From the NCBI GenBank assembly GCA_934101425.1, contig CAKOQQ010000008.1, positions 10,237 to 74,236 of the forward strand: DNA of 64,000 bases, given 5' to 3'. A program made the translations under genes and the position numbers. Below are positions 8,172 through 17,751 of the stretch, piece by piece. The notes below the pieces were generated by a model. It was not told where the DNA came from. It saw only the letters and a list, made by a program, of their open reading frames with translations, and ran no database searches. Source of the stretch: an uncultured Bacilli bacterium (lineage in GTDB: Bacteria > Bacillota_I > Bacilli_A > RF39 > UBA660). The stretch's first letter is position 1. Each line of letters begins with the position of its first letter.

Positions 8172-10980
8172 TAAGTTCATTTACTAAAAACTTACCTGTA
8201 TAACTTTCTTTTACTTTTGCTACTTCTTCAGGTGTTCCAATAGCTACTACTTTACCACCTTCATCTCCACCTTCAGGTCCTAAATCAATAATATTATCAG
8301 CTACTTTTATAACATCTAAATTATGTTCAATAACAATTATAGTATCACCATTATCTACTATTCTTTCAAGTATTTTAAGTAGTTTTTTAATATCATCTTG
8401 GTGAAGACCTGTAGTTGGTTCATCTAGTATAAATAAACTCTTACCAGTAGGTTTTTTTTGTAATTCTTTAGCTAATTTAATTCTAGCTGCTTCTCCACCT
8501 GACAAAGTTGGAGAACCTTGACCTAATTTTATATAAGATAGTCCTACATCTTTAAGCATTTCAAGTTTATTTTTTACTTTTGGTACATTTTCAAAGAATG
8601 TAAGAGCTTCTTCTACTCTCATTTCAAGTACATCATATATATTTTTGCCTTTATATTTAATTTCTCTTGTTTCACTATTATAACGAGTTCCCTCACATAC
8701 GCTACAAGGTACATAAACATCTGGTAAGAAATGCATTTCTATTTTCTTTACACCATCACCATAACAAGCTTCACATCTTCCACCTTTTACGTTAAAAGAA
8801 AATCTACTTTTATCATAGCCTCTTACTTTAGCTTCTTTAGTATTTGCAAATACTTCTCTTATATCATCAAAAACTCCTACATAAGTAGCTGGATTGCTTC
8901 TTGGTGTTCTGCCTATTGGTGCTTGTGATATATTTACTACTTTATCAATATTTTCAAGACCTTTTATTTCTTTATATTTACCAGGTACTTCTTTTGATTT
9001 ATATAAATAATTTGATACCGCTTTTAATAATATTTGATTTATAAGAGTAGATTTACCACTACCAGATACTCCAGTTACAGCATTAAATACCCCTAGTGGT
9101 ATTTTTACATTTATATTCTTTAAATTGTTTTCTTTAGCTCCTTTTATTTCTAGATATTTACCATTACCTTTTCTCCTTTTTAAAGGAACTTCTATCTTTT
9201 CTTTACCAGTTAAATATCTAGCTGTTAAGCTATTTTCATTTTTAAGTACTTCTTCTACAGTACCAGCAGCTATTACTTCACCACCATGAGTACCAGCTTT
9301 AGGTCCTATATCAACTAAATAATCAGCAGCTAACATAGTTTCTGTATCATGTTCTACTACTATTAGAGTATTACCTAAATCTCTCATGTTCTTTAAAGAG
9401 GAAATAAGTCTTTCATTATCTCTTTGATGAAGACCTATACTTGGTTCATCAAGTACATATAATACTCCTGTAAGTCTAGAACCAATTTGAGTAGCTAGAC
9501 GAATTCTTTGAGCTTCTCCACCTGATAAAGATCCTGCCATACGAGCTAAAGTTAAATAGCCTAAACCTACATTTATTAAAAATTCTAATCTTGATTTTAT
9601 TTCAGCTAGTATTAATCTAGATATCTCTATTTGTTCATTATTCAGTTTTAAGTTATTTATAAAATCATATAGATCTTTAATACTTAATAAAGTAAATTCA
9701 TATATATTCTTTCTATTTATTTTTACAGATAATATAGAAGAATCTAATCTAGAACCTTTACAAGTAGGACATTCACTTTCTACCATAAATCCTTCTAACC
9801 ATTCTCTTATCCAGTTACTTTTAGTTTCTATATATCTTCTTTGTAAGTTATTTACAACACCCTCAAATGGAGCTTTAGTAACTCTAGAACCACCATTTTT
9901 ACTAGTATATTTAAAATCAATTATTTCATTTGTACCATAAAGTATTATATCTAATTTTTTCTTATCAATATCTTTTATAGGTATATTCATGTCTATATTG
10001 TAAAGTTTACAAACAGTTTGCAATTGAGTAAAATTAATATTATTTTCATCACCCCATTGCCAAGCTACTATAGCACCTTCCATTAAAGATTTATCTTTAT
10101 CTGGAATTATTAAATCAACACTTATATTTTGATTAACTCCAAGACCTTTACAATCTGGGCAAGCACCATAAGGAGCATTAAAAGAAAACATTCTAGGCTC
10201 TAATTCTGGTAATGAAAAATCACAATCTGGACAAGCATATTTTTCACTCATTACTATATCATCACTACCAATTACATTTATAACTACTTTACCATTTGAT
10301 AGTTTAGATGCAAGTTCAATAGCTTCATAAAGTCTACTTCTTATATTTTCTTTTATAATTAATCTATCTATAACAACTAAAATATTATGTTTCTTATTTT
10401 TAGATAACTCTATTTCTTCATCTAAATCATACTCAGTATCATCTATTATAACTTTAGTGTATCCATCTTTTCTAAGTCCATTTAGTAGGTCTTTATGAGT
10501 ACCTTTTTCACCATATTTAATTGGACTTAATACCTTTATTTTAGTATTTATATCAAGAGTTAATATTTGATTAGTCATTTCTTCTATACTTTGACTTTTG
10601 ATTGGTTTATTATGTATAGGACAGTAAGGAATACCTATTCTTGCAAATAAAAGACGCAAATAATCATATATTTCAGTTACTGTTCCTACTGTACTTCTTG
10701 GATTCTTATTAGTTGTTTTTTGATCTATACTAATAGCTGGTGAAAGACCTTCTATAGAATCAACATCTGGTTTTTCAGTTCCACCTAAAAATTGTCTAGC
10801 GTAACTAGACAAACTTTCTACATACCTTCTTTGTCCTTCTGCATATATAGTATCAAATGCTAAACTAGATTTACCACTTCCTGATACTCCAGTCATTACT
10901 ATAAGTTTATTTTTAGGTAACGTAAGATTTATATTTTTTAAATTATTTTCTCTTGCACCTTTAATCACTATTTCGTCCAT
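8158..10980 (-). CDS. uvrA: Excinuclease ABC subunit A (UvrA)
   Basis: Damage-sensing ATPase of nucleotide excision repair. Two ABC modules are seen: Walker A GVSGSGKSS (about 32) and GVSGSGKST (about 640), signatures LSGGEAQR and LSGGEAARIK, and zinc modules with CPDC, CPTC and CEAC/CSVC pairs. I place the start at MDEIVIKG (10980) because AGGAGG lies four bases upstream; the frame also opens six codons earlier, but that start has no ribosome-binding site. Length is 940. The ribosome-binding site lies inside the last codons of the preceding gene. UvrB and UvrC are not in this window. Confidence 0.97.
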   Translation of the reverse strand: MDEIVIKGARENNLKNINLTLPKNKLIVMTGVSGSGKSSLAFDTIYAEGQRRYVESLSSYARQFLGGTEKPDVDSIEGLSPAISIDQKTTNKNPRSTVGTVTEIYDYLRLLFARIGIPYCPIHNKPIKSQSIEEMTNQILTLDINTKIKVLSPIKYGEKGTHKDLLNGLRKDGYTKVIIDDTEYDLDEEIELSKNKKHNILVVIDRLIIKENIRSRLYEAIELASKLSNGKVVINVIGSDDIVMSEKYACPDCDFSLPELEPRMFSFNAPYGACPDCKGLGVNQNISVDLIIPDKDKSLMEGAIVAWQWGDENNINFTQLQTVCKLYNIDMNIPIKDIDKKKLDIILYGTNEIIDFKYTSKNGGSRVTKAPFEGVVNNLQRRYIETKSNWIREWLEGFMVESECPTCKGSRLDSSILSVKINRKNIYEFTLLSIKDLYDFINNLKLNNEQIEISRLILAEIKSRLEFLINVGLGYLTLARMAGSLSGGEAQRIRLATQIGSRLTGVLYVLDEPSIGLHQRDNERLISSLKNMRDLGNTLIVVEHDTETMLAADYLVDIGPKAGTHGGEVIAAGTVEEVLKNENSLTARYLTGKEKIEVPLKRRKGNGKYLEIKGAKENNLKNINVKIPLGVFNAVTGVSGSGKSTLINQILLKAVSNYLYKSKEVPGKYKEIKGLENIDKVVNISQAPIGRTPRSNPATYVGVFDDIREVFANTKEAKVRGYDKSRFSFNVKGGRCEACYGDGVKKIEMHFLPDVYVPCSVCEGTRYNSETREIKYKGKNIYDVLEMRVEEALTFFENVPKVKNKLEMLKDVGLSYIKLGQGSPTLSGGEAARIKLAKELQKKPTGKSLFILDEPTTGLHQDDIKKLLKILERIVDNGDTIIVIEHNLDVIKVADNIIDLGPEGGDEGGKVVAIGTPEEVAKVKESYTGKFLVNELKKTQ

Positions 10981-11458
10981 AAAGCCTCCTATATGCATCT
11001 TTCTTCTTCTTTTGATAATAATCTATAGTTGCTTTAACATCACTAGCAGAATGAAGAGATAATATCTCTTCTATTTCTTTATCTGTTAATTTTATACCAC
11101 TTAAAAATCTTTTTAATCTCTCATCATTTAGACTAAGTGCATATTCTATTATTTCTCTTCTTGATAAAACATGTAATATTTCTAACTTTTCAGCTGCATA
11201 CATATCGTAGTAGCCATAATAATCATCAGAATACTCTACAATTACTCCAGAAGCTCTTACTTTGCATATGTCTACATTTTCATTCATAGCATCAAAATAT
11301 CTAAATGTATCTTCCATATTTTTACACAAATGAAAACCATTACCACTATTACCAAACTTTATACTTCCCTCTGTGATATATATTTTACCTAATCTAAATT
11401 TTTTACCATATCTGTTTAACAAATCTTTATTAAAACACTTATAACCTATTATCTCCAT
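10961..11458 (-). CDS. Uncharacterised 165-residue protein
   Basis: Soluble protein beginning MEIIGYKCFNKDL with the motif NGFHLCKNMEDTFRYF near residue 40. The pattern weakly recalls small bacterial/phage proteins of the DUF7666 type, but I cannot confirm that. The C-terminal third is helical and charged (LTDKEIEEILSLHSAS, then KKKKDAYRR). It ends 20 bases inside uvrA and carries the uvrA ribosome-binding site, so the two are probably co-transcribed. Function unknown. Confidence 0.7.
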   Translation of the reverse strand: MEIIGYKCFNKDLLNRYGKKFRLGKIYITEGSIKFGNSGNGFHLCKNMEDTFRYFDAMNENVDICKVRASGVIVEYSDDYYGYYDMYAAEKLEILHVLSRREIIEYALSLNDERLKRFLSGIKLTDKEIEEILSLHSASDVKATIDYYQKKKKDAYRRLYGRNSD

Positions 11459-11484
11459 AAGCGTTATTATATCATTTTAATTAT

Positions 11485-11506
11485 AAAAAAACAAACATAG
11501 TTTGTT
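11485..11506 (-). terminator. Terminator after spoVAE
   Basis: Stem at 11490-11496 with 11500-11506, followed by a T7 run on the minus strand. It ends the spoVA operon and starts right at the spoVAE stop. Confidence 0.7.
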
Positions 11507-11852
11507 AATTTTTAGGTTTAAAAATAAGTGCAAAGATAAATGAAAATACTATAGCAGAAGTTATACCAGATGCAGTTAAATTAAACATACCCATACATAG
11601 CCCAATAAGACCATATTTGTTCATACTTAAGGCTCCATGAATTAGTAAATGTCCAAAACTAGTAATAGGTACAAGTGCCCCACCACCTACATATAGTACA
11701 ATCTTATCATAGATATTAAAGATATCTAAGAAGGATCCTAATACTACAAAAATAGTAGTAATATGTCCAGGAGTTAATTTAGTATTATCAAGGATTAATT
11801 GCGCTATTAAACAAATAAAACCCGTAAATAAAAAGGAATATACATATGTCAC
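11505..11852 (-). CDS. spoVAE: Stage V sporulation protein AE (SpoVAE, Eb type)
   Basis: Integral membrane protein of the SpoVA channel that moves Ca-dipicolinic acid into the forespore and out during germination. Its 115 residues hold about four hydrophobic segments and the family stretches LTPGHITTIFVVLGS and PITSFGHLLIHGAL. It overlaps spoVAD by ATGA, and spoVAD overlaps spoVAC likewise, giving the minimal C-D-E set found in many spore formers. A sigma-G-like promoter lies ahead of spoVAC. Confidence 0.93.
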   Translation of the reverse strand: MTYVYSFLFTGFICLIAQLILDNTKLTPGHITTIFVVLGSFLDIFNIYDKIVLYVGGGALVPITSFGHLLIHGALSMNKYGLIGLCMGMFNLTASGITSAIVFSFIFALIFKPKN

Positions 11853-12838
11853 TCTATTACCTCCAAACTAACAGCATGAGCTACTGCAGGAATTGTAAGA
11901 TGTTGATTTACTAAATTAGTATTTAGTAGTGCTCCTGTAGCTACTATAAGGACTCTTTCATAATCGCCTTTTCTCATTTTATCAAAAACATATGAATAAG
12001 TAACTAAAGGAAGACAAGCAATTCCAGAACCGCCAGCATTAACTTTTTGCTTTTCTAAATCAAAAATTATACTTCCAGCATCTTTTAAATTATATAAATT
12101 CATATTATATTCACTTTCCATATAATCTATAAGAATTTCTTTACCATACACGCCTAAATCACCAGTTAAAATTAAATCATAATAACCAGGTAATCTTTTA
12201 GTATCTTTTAAATGATTATATATTACACTTGCAGCTGCAGGAGCCATTATAGCACCCATATTATTTACATCATTAACACCTAAATCTATAGGAGTACCTA
12301 TAGTAGATGATTCTACTCTTATACCTTTTTTATTGGAAGAAATAAGAGCACTAGCTGCACCAGTAGTAGTAAAAGTAGAATATATTTTTTTAGGAGCACC
12401 ATATTCATTCGGATATCTAAATTGCTTTTCAGCAGTTAAATTATGAGATGAAGAAGATACTATTATATTTTTTAACTTGTTACCCTCTATCATATTAGAA
12501 GCAATTATAATACCTTCTGCTGATGTAGCACAAGCATTATATATACCTAAATAAGGTAAATTAACATTAACACTAGCATAATTAGAAACCCCTAATTGAT
12601 TAGATAAATCACCAGATATAAATACATCAACATCATCTTTACTCTTTTTAGCTTTATTAAGTAAAATATCAACACTCTCTTCTATTAGTTTTATTTCACC
12701 TTGTTCAATAGTATCTCTTTTAAAATAAAAATCATTATAACTTTTATCATATAATTTACTAAATGGTCCTTCACTTTCATATGGCCCAGTTATAGTAGAA
12801 GTTTCATTTATATATACATTATCATATTTAAATGTCAT
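11849..12838 (-). CDS. spoVAD: Stage V sporulation protein AD (SpoVAD)
   Basis: Soluble, membrane-associated SpoVA subunit with a thiolase/ketoacyl-synthase fold that binds dipicolinic acid. Typical features are an early TGPYESEGPF, the NACATSAEG stretch (about 99-107), SSSSHNLTAEKQFRYPNEYG and the GAIMAPAAASVI region. The length of 329 is normal. It is expressed in the forespore with its neighbours and coupled to both by 4-base overlaps. Confidence 0.95.
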   Translation of the reverse strand: MTFKYDNVYINETSTITGPYESEGPFSKLYDKSYNDFYFKRDTIEQGEIKLIEESVDILLNKAKKSKDDVDVFISGDLSNQLGVSNYASVNVNLPYLGIYNACATSAEGIIIASNMIEGNKLKNIIVSSSSHNLTAEKQFRYPNEYGAPKKIYSTFTTTGAASALISSNKKGIRVESSTIGTPIDLGVNDVNNMGAIMAPAAASVIYNHLKDTKRLPGYYDLILTGDLGVYGKEILIDYMESEYNMNLYNLKDAGSIIFDLEKQKVNAGGSGIACLPLVTYSYVFDKMRKGDYERVLIVATGALLNTNLVNQHLTIPAVAHAVSLEVIE

Positions 12839-13272
12839 AACCCTATCACCAACCTTATAAGACCAAATATATAAGCACTTACTACACCATATATAATTAC
12901 AGTACCAGCTAGTTTAAACATATTAGCACCTATACCAGTTATAAGCCCCTCTTTCTTATATTCTAATGAAGCACTCATCATAGAATGAGCAAAACCAGTA
13001 ATAGGTATTATAAGTCCACATTTACAAAATGTTACCCATTTATCAAAAAAACCAAGTGCCGTAAATAAACACCCAAAAAATATTAAAGTAATAATCATAA
13101 AAACAGATGCATCACTAGTAGGTATACTTAACATACTAGAATAAAAATTAACTAAAAAATTACCAATAAGACCCATTACTCCTCCACTAATAAAGGCAAC
13201 TAATGCATTTAATAGTGTATTTTCTTTAGGAGTATTATAATTAACTATATCTTTATATTTATACTTTTCCAT
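12835..13272 (-). CDS. spoVAC: Stage V sporulation protein AC (SpoVAC)
   Basis: Membrane protein of the SpoVA channel; in Bacillus SpoVAC acts as a mechanosensitive DPA release channel. The 145 residues contain several hydrophobic helices and the family signature FCKCGLIIPITGFAHSM. I chose the ATG at 13272 (MEKYKYKD) because GGAGG lies just upstream; the frame is open for 11 more codons without a ribosome-binding site, and those would overlap the promoter. First gene of the spoVAC-D-E operon. Confidence 0.93.
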   Translation of the reverse strand: MEKYKYKDIVNYNTPKENTLLNALVAFISGGVMGLIGNFLVNFYSSMLSIPTSDASVFMIITLIFFGCLFTALGFFDKWVTFCKCGLIIPITGFAHSMMSASLEYKKEGLITGIGANMFKLAGTVIIYGVVSAYIFGLIRLVIGL

Positions 13273-13286
13273 ATATCCTCCACCAT

Positions 13287-13315
13287 TAGTATGAATTGAT
13301 AACACTTTTTTATAC
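13287..13315 (-). promoter_or_regulatory. Sigma-G-like promoter of the spoVA operon
   Basis: On the minus strand GTATAA (13315-13310) lies 16 bases before CATACTA (13293-13287), matching the sigma-G consensus gnATAR / CATnnTA. It is about 15 bases upstream of the spoVAC start, consistent with forespore expression of spoVA in Bacillus. Confidence 0.65.
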
Positions 13316-13320
13316 TATAC

Positions 13321-13350
13321 AAAAACCACATTTTATTTTCTAAAATGTGG
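13321..13350 (-). terminator. Terminator after the DUF4259-like gene
   Basis: Perfect 10-bp stem (13326-13335 with 13341-13350) around a 5-base loop, followed by T5 on the minus strand. It insulates the spoVA promoter from upstream transcription. Confidence 0.7.
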
Positions 13351-13451
13351 TTAATATAATATTACTTTTATAAATTTATAGTTTTAATACTTTCTACCAT
13401 AGGTATAAATTCTATTGTAAAAACTAATGCATTAATTTTTATTTTTAATTT

Positions 13452-14360
13452 TTACATATATTTGCTTGGTTTAAATCCTCCTTTATTATATATAAAATAA
13501 TCGTCTATTATTGCTTCTTCAAAATTATGCCACCATGGGCCTATCATATAGGCATCTTTATATCCAAGTATTTCATCAGCAGGTGGAATTATTCCAGGAA
13601 AATTTCCTATATATATTAATTTTTTTGGAATACTTCTTTTTGATGACGTACAAATAGATGACCTATAAATTGGGATCATTCCGCGTTTATTAGGTTTCAC
13701 ATTGATATCTTTATCTTTAAACATCATATTTTTTGCTTCAAAACGGTGATTAACTAGTTCTATAAATTCAAGATTATTTATTTCTTCTACTGTTTTTGGT
13801 ATTTTATCATCATTTGTTATTTTTATCCAAAAAACAGGATCTACATAACCATCTGAATATTTTAATATATCTATTTTTATAAATATTAAGTGTCTACCAT
13901 ATATTCCTTTTTCTTTTGCATAATCACTTTCTAATTTATATGAAAACACATCATAGTTATTCCAATCACATACATATGGAATTACTTTCCTTACTTTCTT
14001 TTCTTTTGGTTGTTCACTTTTTAATTTTGCCTCTAATTCTTCTAATACTTTTACAGAATATACACAATAACTTTCTTCTTTATTTTTTTTCTTATCTTCT
14101 ATACATTCAGAAATAATTTTTAATGCTGCTTCTTTTAACTCATTTGTTAGTCTTCCATAATTCCATAATGTATCTGCAAATGATAAGTAAAATATTATAA
14201 TATCATCAACATATTCTGATGATATTACATCACTATATGATTCAAACATTTCCTCATATGCTTCTTCTGTAGATTTTCCATCTTGAAGTAATTTTTTATA
14301 CGAATCCTTTATATCCATTGCTGTATCATTTTGATATATTTTATTTCCCCATGCTCCCAT
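13452..14360 (-). CDS. DUF4259-like protein, 302 residues
   Basis: The N-terminus MGAWGNKIYQNDTAMD is typical of DUF4259-like proteins, small soluble proteins of unknown role. After a helical first 110 residues comes a lysine-rich linker and a second domain (about 125-302) with several aromatic residues (WWHNFEEAIIDDYF). I do not recognise this second part. The start has an AGGAGG that also ends the remnant frame upstream. It stands alone between terminators and a decayed region, suggesting accessory DNA. Confidence 0.65.
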   Translation of the reverse strand: MGAWGNKIYQNDTAMDIKDSYKKLLQDGKSTEEAYEEMFESYSDVISSEYVDDIIIFYLSFADTLWNYGRLTNELKEAALKIISECIEDKKKNKEESYCVYSVKVLEELEAKLKSEQPKEKKVRKVIPYVCDWNNYDVFSYKLESDYAKEKGIYGRHLIFIKIDILKYSDGYVDPVFWIKITNDDKIPKTVEEINNLEFIELVNHRFEAKNMMFKDKDINVKPNKRGMIPIYRSSICTSSKRSIPKKLIYIGNFPGIIPPADEILGYKDAYMIGPWWHNFEEAIIDDYFIYNKGGFKPSKYM

Positions 14361-14361
14361 A

Positions 14362-14600
14362 TTATCCTCCTATACAATATCCTACATATATTTCATTTTC
14401 TGGCAAATATAACATTGCCACGTCCATATATTCTTGGCATTGTGGATTAAATCTTGAAATACCATTTATTTTATTAGAATATTTAGCTTTATTTAAAGTT
14501 CTATAATACATTATTAACCCCTGTTCTACACCCCTTGATTTTGCAAGAGATAAATTTTTATATTTAACTTTAGCTACTAATCCTAGTTTATTATTTCTAT
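14362..14600 (-). pseudogene. Remnant of an unidentified gene (3' part, frameshifted)
   Basis: A minus-strand frame without a plausible start runs into the ribosome-binding site of the DUF4259-like gene and ends at 14362. Its readable part includes KLGLVAKVKYKNLSLAKSRG and later RFNPQCQEYMDVAMLYLP, which looks like real protein. Immediately upstream a TGA interrupts this frame, while a neighbouring frame reads RNDIEII, consistent with a one-base indel. A 49-residue ORF from ATG 14511 could be made but has no clear ribosome-binding site. The remaining stretch to 14810 is AT-rich with only short frames. Confidence 0.4.
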
Positions 14601-14810
14601 ATCATTACGTTTGTAATATCATTACATTACTATCTTTTATGCTTGAATAGAAAAGCAATAACAATTAAATCTTCATTTATATTTTTTATAATAGTAATCA
14701 AATCCTATACCACTATGAATGTAATTATATATATAGTATAACATAACACCAATTACTTCTCCAAATATTATATTTTATCATTTTAAATATCATTTATTTA
14801 TTTTGTAAAC

Positions 14811-14847
14811 AAAAAAAGATACATATGGTAGTCTTTCATATGTATCT
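14811..14847 (-). terminator. Terminator after the YihY-like gene
   Basis: Perfect 11-bp stem (14817-14827 with 14837-14847) overlapping the stop codon, followed by T7 on the minus strand. Confidence 0.75.
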
Positions 14848-15712
14848 ATTTTTTATTATTATCGGAATTATCTTTTTTATTCATAAAGTAATCATTAGCA
14901 TTTATACCAATACCAAGTAACATAATATATGATAATAAATATATCCAAAGTAATAGTACTATAAAACTAGCTAGTGGACCATAAAATATAGTATAGTCTA
15001 CTATAGATGTTGTATACCAAGTATATAAAGCTGTTGCAATTAAGAACATTATAGCTCCAAATAAAGCACCTTTATTCATACTTTTACTTGGTTGTTTATC
15101 ATCTAAAGCAATAGTATATATAGTTTTTAATGATACAAATAGTAATATAAATGCAGCTGGCCATTTAAGTATTGAATACCAAGTATATATACTTATACCA
15201 AGACCACTTATAATTTCTATTTTTATAAGAGCCTTAAGTATAATGTTACCAATACCCATAATAATGACCATTATAAGTACTATAAATATTATTATTATAG
15301 CTAAGAAGAATGATTTAATTCTTCTTTTTATAATATTTTTATCATCTATTTTATACATTAGATTAGTACCTAATATTATCGAATTAGCTCCATCAGCTAC
15401 CATAATAAACCCGAATATCATGGATATACCACCTGATATACCTAAGTTAGAATGGAAAAATGGGTCTAGTATTTTTATTACACTATCAGGTACTGTACCT
15501 TCAAAAAGTTTAAGTAATCCAGAAAGTGAAAGAGAAAATTTAGATGCCACAAATAATAAAAGCAATATTATAGGTACTATAGAAGTGACCATATAAAAGG
15601 CTAAATTACCAGGTAAAATTTTCATTTCTGGTCTATTACCTATTTTTAATAAAGTAACTATAAAATTTTTAATTCTTTTACTTAGGTCCCTAAAGAATTT
15701 CTTCACTTTCAT
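14846..15712 (-). CDS. YihY/BrkB-family inner membrane protein
   Basis: 288 residues with about six membrane helices and the family landmarks GNLAFYMVTSIVPIILLLLF near the start, a conserved GAIMFLIATALYTWY and YGPLASFIVLLLWIYL near the end. The family was once called ribonuclease BN, but that assignment is considered wrong; its function is unsettled. The charged C-terminal tail is cytoplasmic. It starts seven bases after the GGDEF-like gene and is the last gene of the camS operon. Confidence 0.88.
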   Translation of the reverse strand: MKVKKFFRDLSKRIKNFIVTLLKIGNRPEMKILPGNLAFYMVTSIVPIILLLLFVASKFSLSLSGLLKLFEGTVPDSVIKILDPFFHSNLGISGGISMIFGFIMVADGANSIILGTNLMYKIDDKNIIKRRIKSFFLAIIIIFIVLIMVIIMGIGNIILKALIKIEIISGLGISIYTWYSILKWPAAFILLFVSLKTIYTIALDDKQPSKSMNKGALFGAIMFLIATALYTWYTTSIVDYTIFYGPLASFIVLLLWIYLLSYIMLLGIGINANDYFMNKKDNSDNNKK

Positions 15713-15719
15713 AGTTCAC

Positions 15720-17747
15720 CTAGTTATTTAATTCTTCCTTATTATTTTTCATATCTAAAGTAGCTTCATTAACAGCATCATCTATAGTTTTAATAGCATC
15801 AGTTATCATACTATAACCAATAGCTGCTCCAAAGCCATGAGATAATTCTTTAAATTCTTTATTTAATTTTTTAATATAAGAAACAATTTGTTTTTCATCA
15901 TATTCTACTAAATATATTAAGAATTCGTTACCATTAGTTCTTATAATTTCACTATTAGGAAGTTGATTAGTAATAAGAATATTAGCAGCTTCCTTAATAA
16001 CATTATCTCCTTCAGCATGACCATAATTATCATTTACATAAGCAATATTATTTAAATCAATAATGATTATTGTTTGTGGATATATTTCACTTTCATCCCA
16101 AACTTCTATATTATCATTTAAATAATTTCTATTCTTTAATGATGTAAGCACATCAACGTATTTTAATTTATCTTCTTTTGTTAAAGTTTTACTATTTCCT
16201 CTTAATTTTTTAATTACTGCTAGTACTAATATAACTAATACAATAATTGATACTACAATAGCACTTAAAAGAATAATTAAACTATGATCTGTAGCATTTA
16301 AAGCTTCATCTACACCTACTACTATAGCATCTTTTTCGTTTGCTAAAGTTAAATAGAAATTGAAGTATTTAATAAATATTTCATTTTTATCAAAATCTCT
16401 TATTATATAATTATAATTTACATCAGCAGATGTAATATAGTCTACTTTATAATTACTTAATTCATCCTTACTATAATAGTTATAATTATTACTATCAATA
16501 GCTATTATACTATTTTTACTACCTTTAAATAATTTTTTATAAGTATTATATTTATTTACTTTTATATTATTATTAGTTAAATAACTATTTAATTTACTAT
16601 TACTTATTGTATTAACTTCTTTATTAGCAAGTGTTCTAATAGAATTTACTGATAATTTTTTACCTACTCTACTAGCAATTACTAATTTTTCTTCAAATGG
16701 AGCGATTGTTTCATATACATCCATATCATATTCAGTATCATTATAGATATTAAAATAGAAATCTATTTTATTGCTACTAAAATCACTTTCAAGTTCTTTT
16801 AATGAATCATATTTTACATAATTAACTTCTATTTTAGCTAATTTAGCAAAATCTTCAATTATAGTATGATTTATACCATATACGTCATTACCTAATGTTT
16901 TATCATAAGGTGCATTTTCTAAATATGCATAAGTATATCTTTTACTTCTAAATTTAACTTTTGATTGTTCTGCAATGTTATTTATTTCAAAGAACATATT
17001 TGTAAAATGATTATTATATGATTCTTGATAATTTTTACTTTGCCATTTTTTAAAATATTTAGTAATAATATTATTTAAAGTAGAATACTCTTTATTTTTA
17101 CTTAATACAATAACATAATCTTCTGTCATTTCAGTAATATTATAATTAATATATAATTCATTATCATCTGCATAATATTTAAAATAATCTAATTTTGAAA
17201 TAACAAAAGCATCAACATCTTCAAATTTTTCTTTTAATTTATCAATTGTTTCATATGATTTATAACTTACTTTATCAGTTCTTAAATAAGATGTAGCATC
17301 TTGAATATGTTTTTCACTAACACCTATAGTCATTTTTGGAATTTCATCTAGATTAGTATATTTTACTCTATTTTTACTAACTAAAACAAAATTATCTTGA
17401 TAAAAAAGTAAATCATCATCATCTTTTTTATCTTTTCTTACAAAAGCATATTCTGCTGTTATATTATCTCCAGTATTTAAACTAACTCTATGGAATGTTA
17501 AACCAACATCTTTTTCAAATACTGATAAGAAATCAAAGAATATACCAGAACCATCTTTATCTAATAAATAAATATTTGGTTCTATTTCCATTCTAAATGA
17601 TTCATTTTTTCTATTATCAATCCATGTTTTTTCACTTAATGTCAAAGTTGTATTTTTGTCTTGTTTAAAAAAGAAAAAGAATACAAACAAACTTACAACA
17701 AATAGTACAATTGTAGATATTATTATTATTAACTTCTTTTTGTTCAT
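15720..17747 (-). CDS. Membrane sensor: two solute-binding domains plus degenerate GGDEF domain
   Basis: 675 residues. A signal-anchor helix (about 5-27) is followed by two periplasmic-binding-type (SBP_bac_3-like) domains (about 40-255 and 270-480), a membrane helix (about 495-520) and a C-terminal GGDEF-type domain. Its landmarks DVLTSLKNRNYL, IDLNNIAYVNDNYGHAEGD and RTNGNEFLIYL are recognisable, but GGDEF reads NGNEF, so cyclase activity is doubtful and a nucleotide-sensing role is possible. Start chosen at 17747 (MNKKKL) with GGTGATG upstream; that site overlaps the TGA of the preceding gene. Ligand unknown. Confidence 0.8.
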   Translation of the reverse strand: MNKKKLIIIISTIVLFVVSLFVFFFFFKQDKNTTLTLSEKTWIDNRKNESFRMEIEPNIYLLDKDGSGIFFDFLSVFEKDVGLTFHRVSLNTGDNITAEYAFVRKDKKDDDDLLFYQDNFVLVSKNRVKYTNLDEIPKMTIGVSEKHIQDATSYLRTDKVSYKSYETIDKLKEKFEDVDAFVISKLDYFKYYADDNELYINYNITEMTEDYVIVLSKNKEYSTLNNIITKYFKKWQSKNYQESYNNHFTNMFFEINNIAEQSKVKFRSKRYTYAYLENAPYDKTLGNDVYGINHTIIEDFAKLAKIEVNYVKYDSLKELESDFSSNKIDFYFNIYNDTEYDMDVYETIAPFEEKLVIASRVGKKLSVNSIRTLANKEVNTISNSKLNSYLTNNNIKVNKYNTYKKLFKGSKNSIIAIDSNNYNYYSKDELSNYKVDYITSADVNYNYIIRDFDKNEIFIKYFNFYLTLANEKDAIVVGVDEALNATDHSLIILLSAIVVSIIVLVILVLAVIKKLRGNSKTLTKEDKLKYVDVLTSLKNRNYLNDNIEVWDESEIYPQTIIIIDLNNIAYVNDNYGHAEGDNVIKEAANILITNQLPNSEIIRTNGNEFLIYLVEYDEKQIVSYIKKLNKEFKELSHGFGAAIGYSMITDAIKTIDDAVNEATLDMKNNKEELNN

Positions 17748-17751
17748 AACA

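Noticed and set aside
10981..10998. Longer N-terminus of UvrA (MHIGGF...)
   Set aside because: Those codons contain the AGGAGG of the real start. Similar overlong frames were trimmed for spoVAC, camS, clpB, gatC, cca, rpsT and prepilin A.
14600..14810. Additional small ORF with a YYIYNYIHSG stretch
   Set aside because: No start codon with a ribosome-binding site and a stop within a few codons upstream; included only as part of the decayed region.
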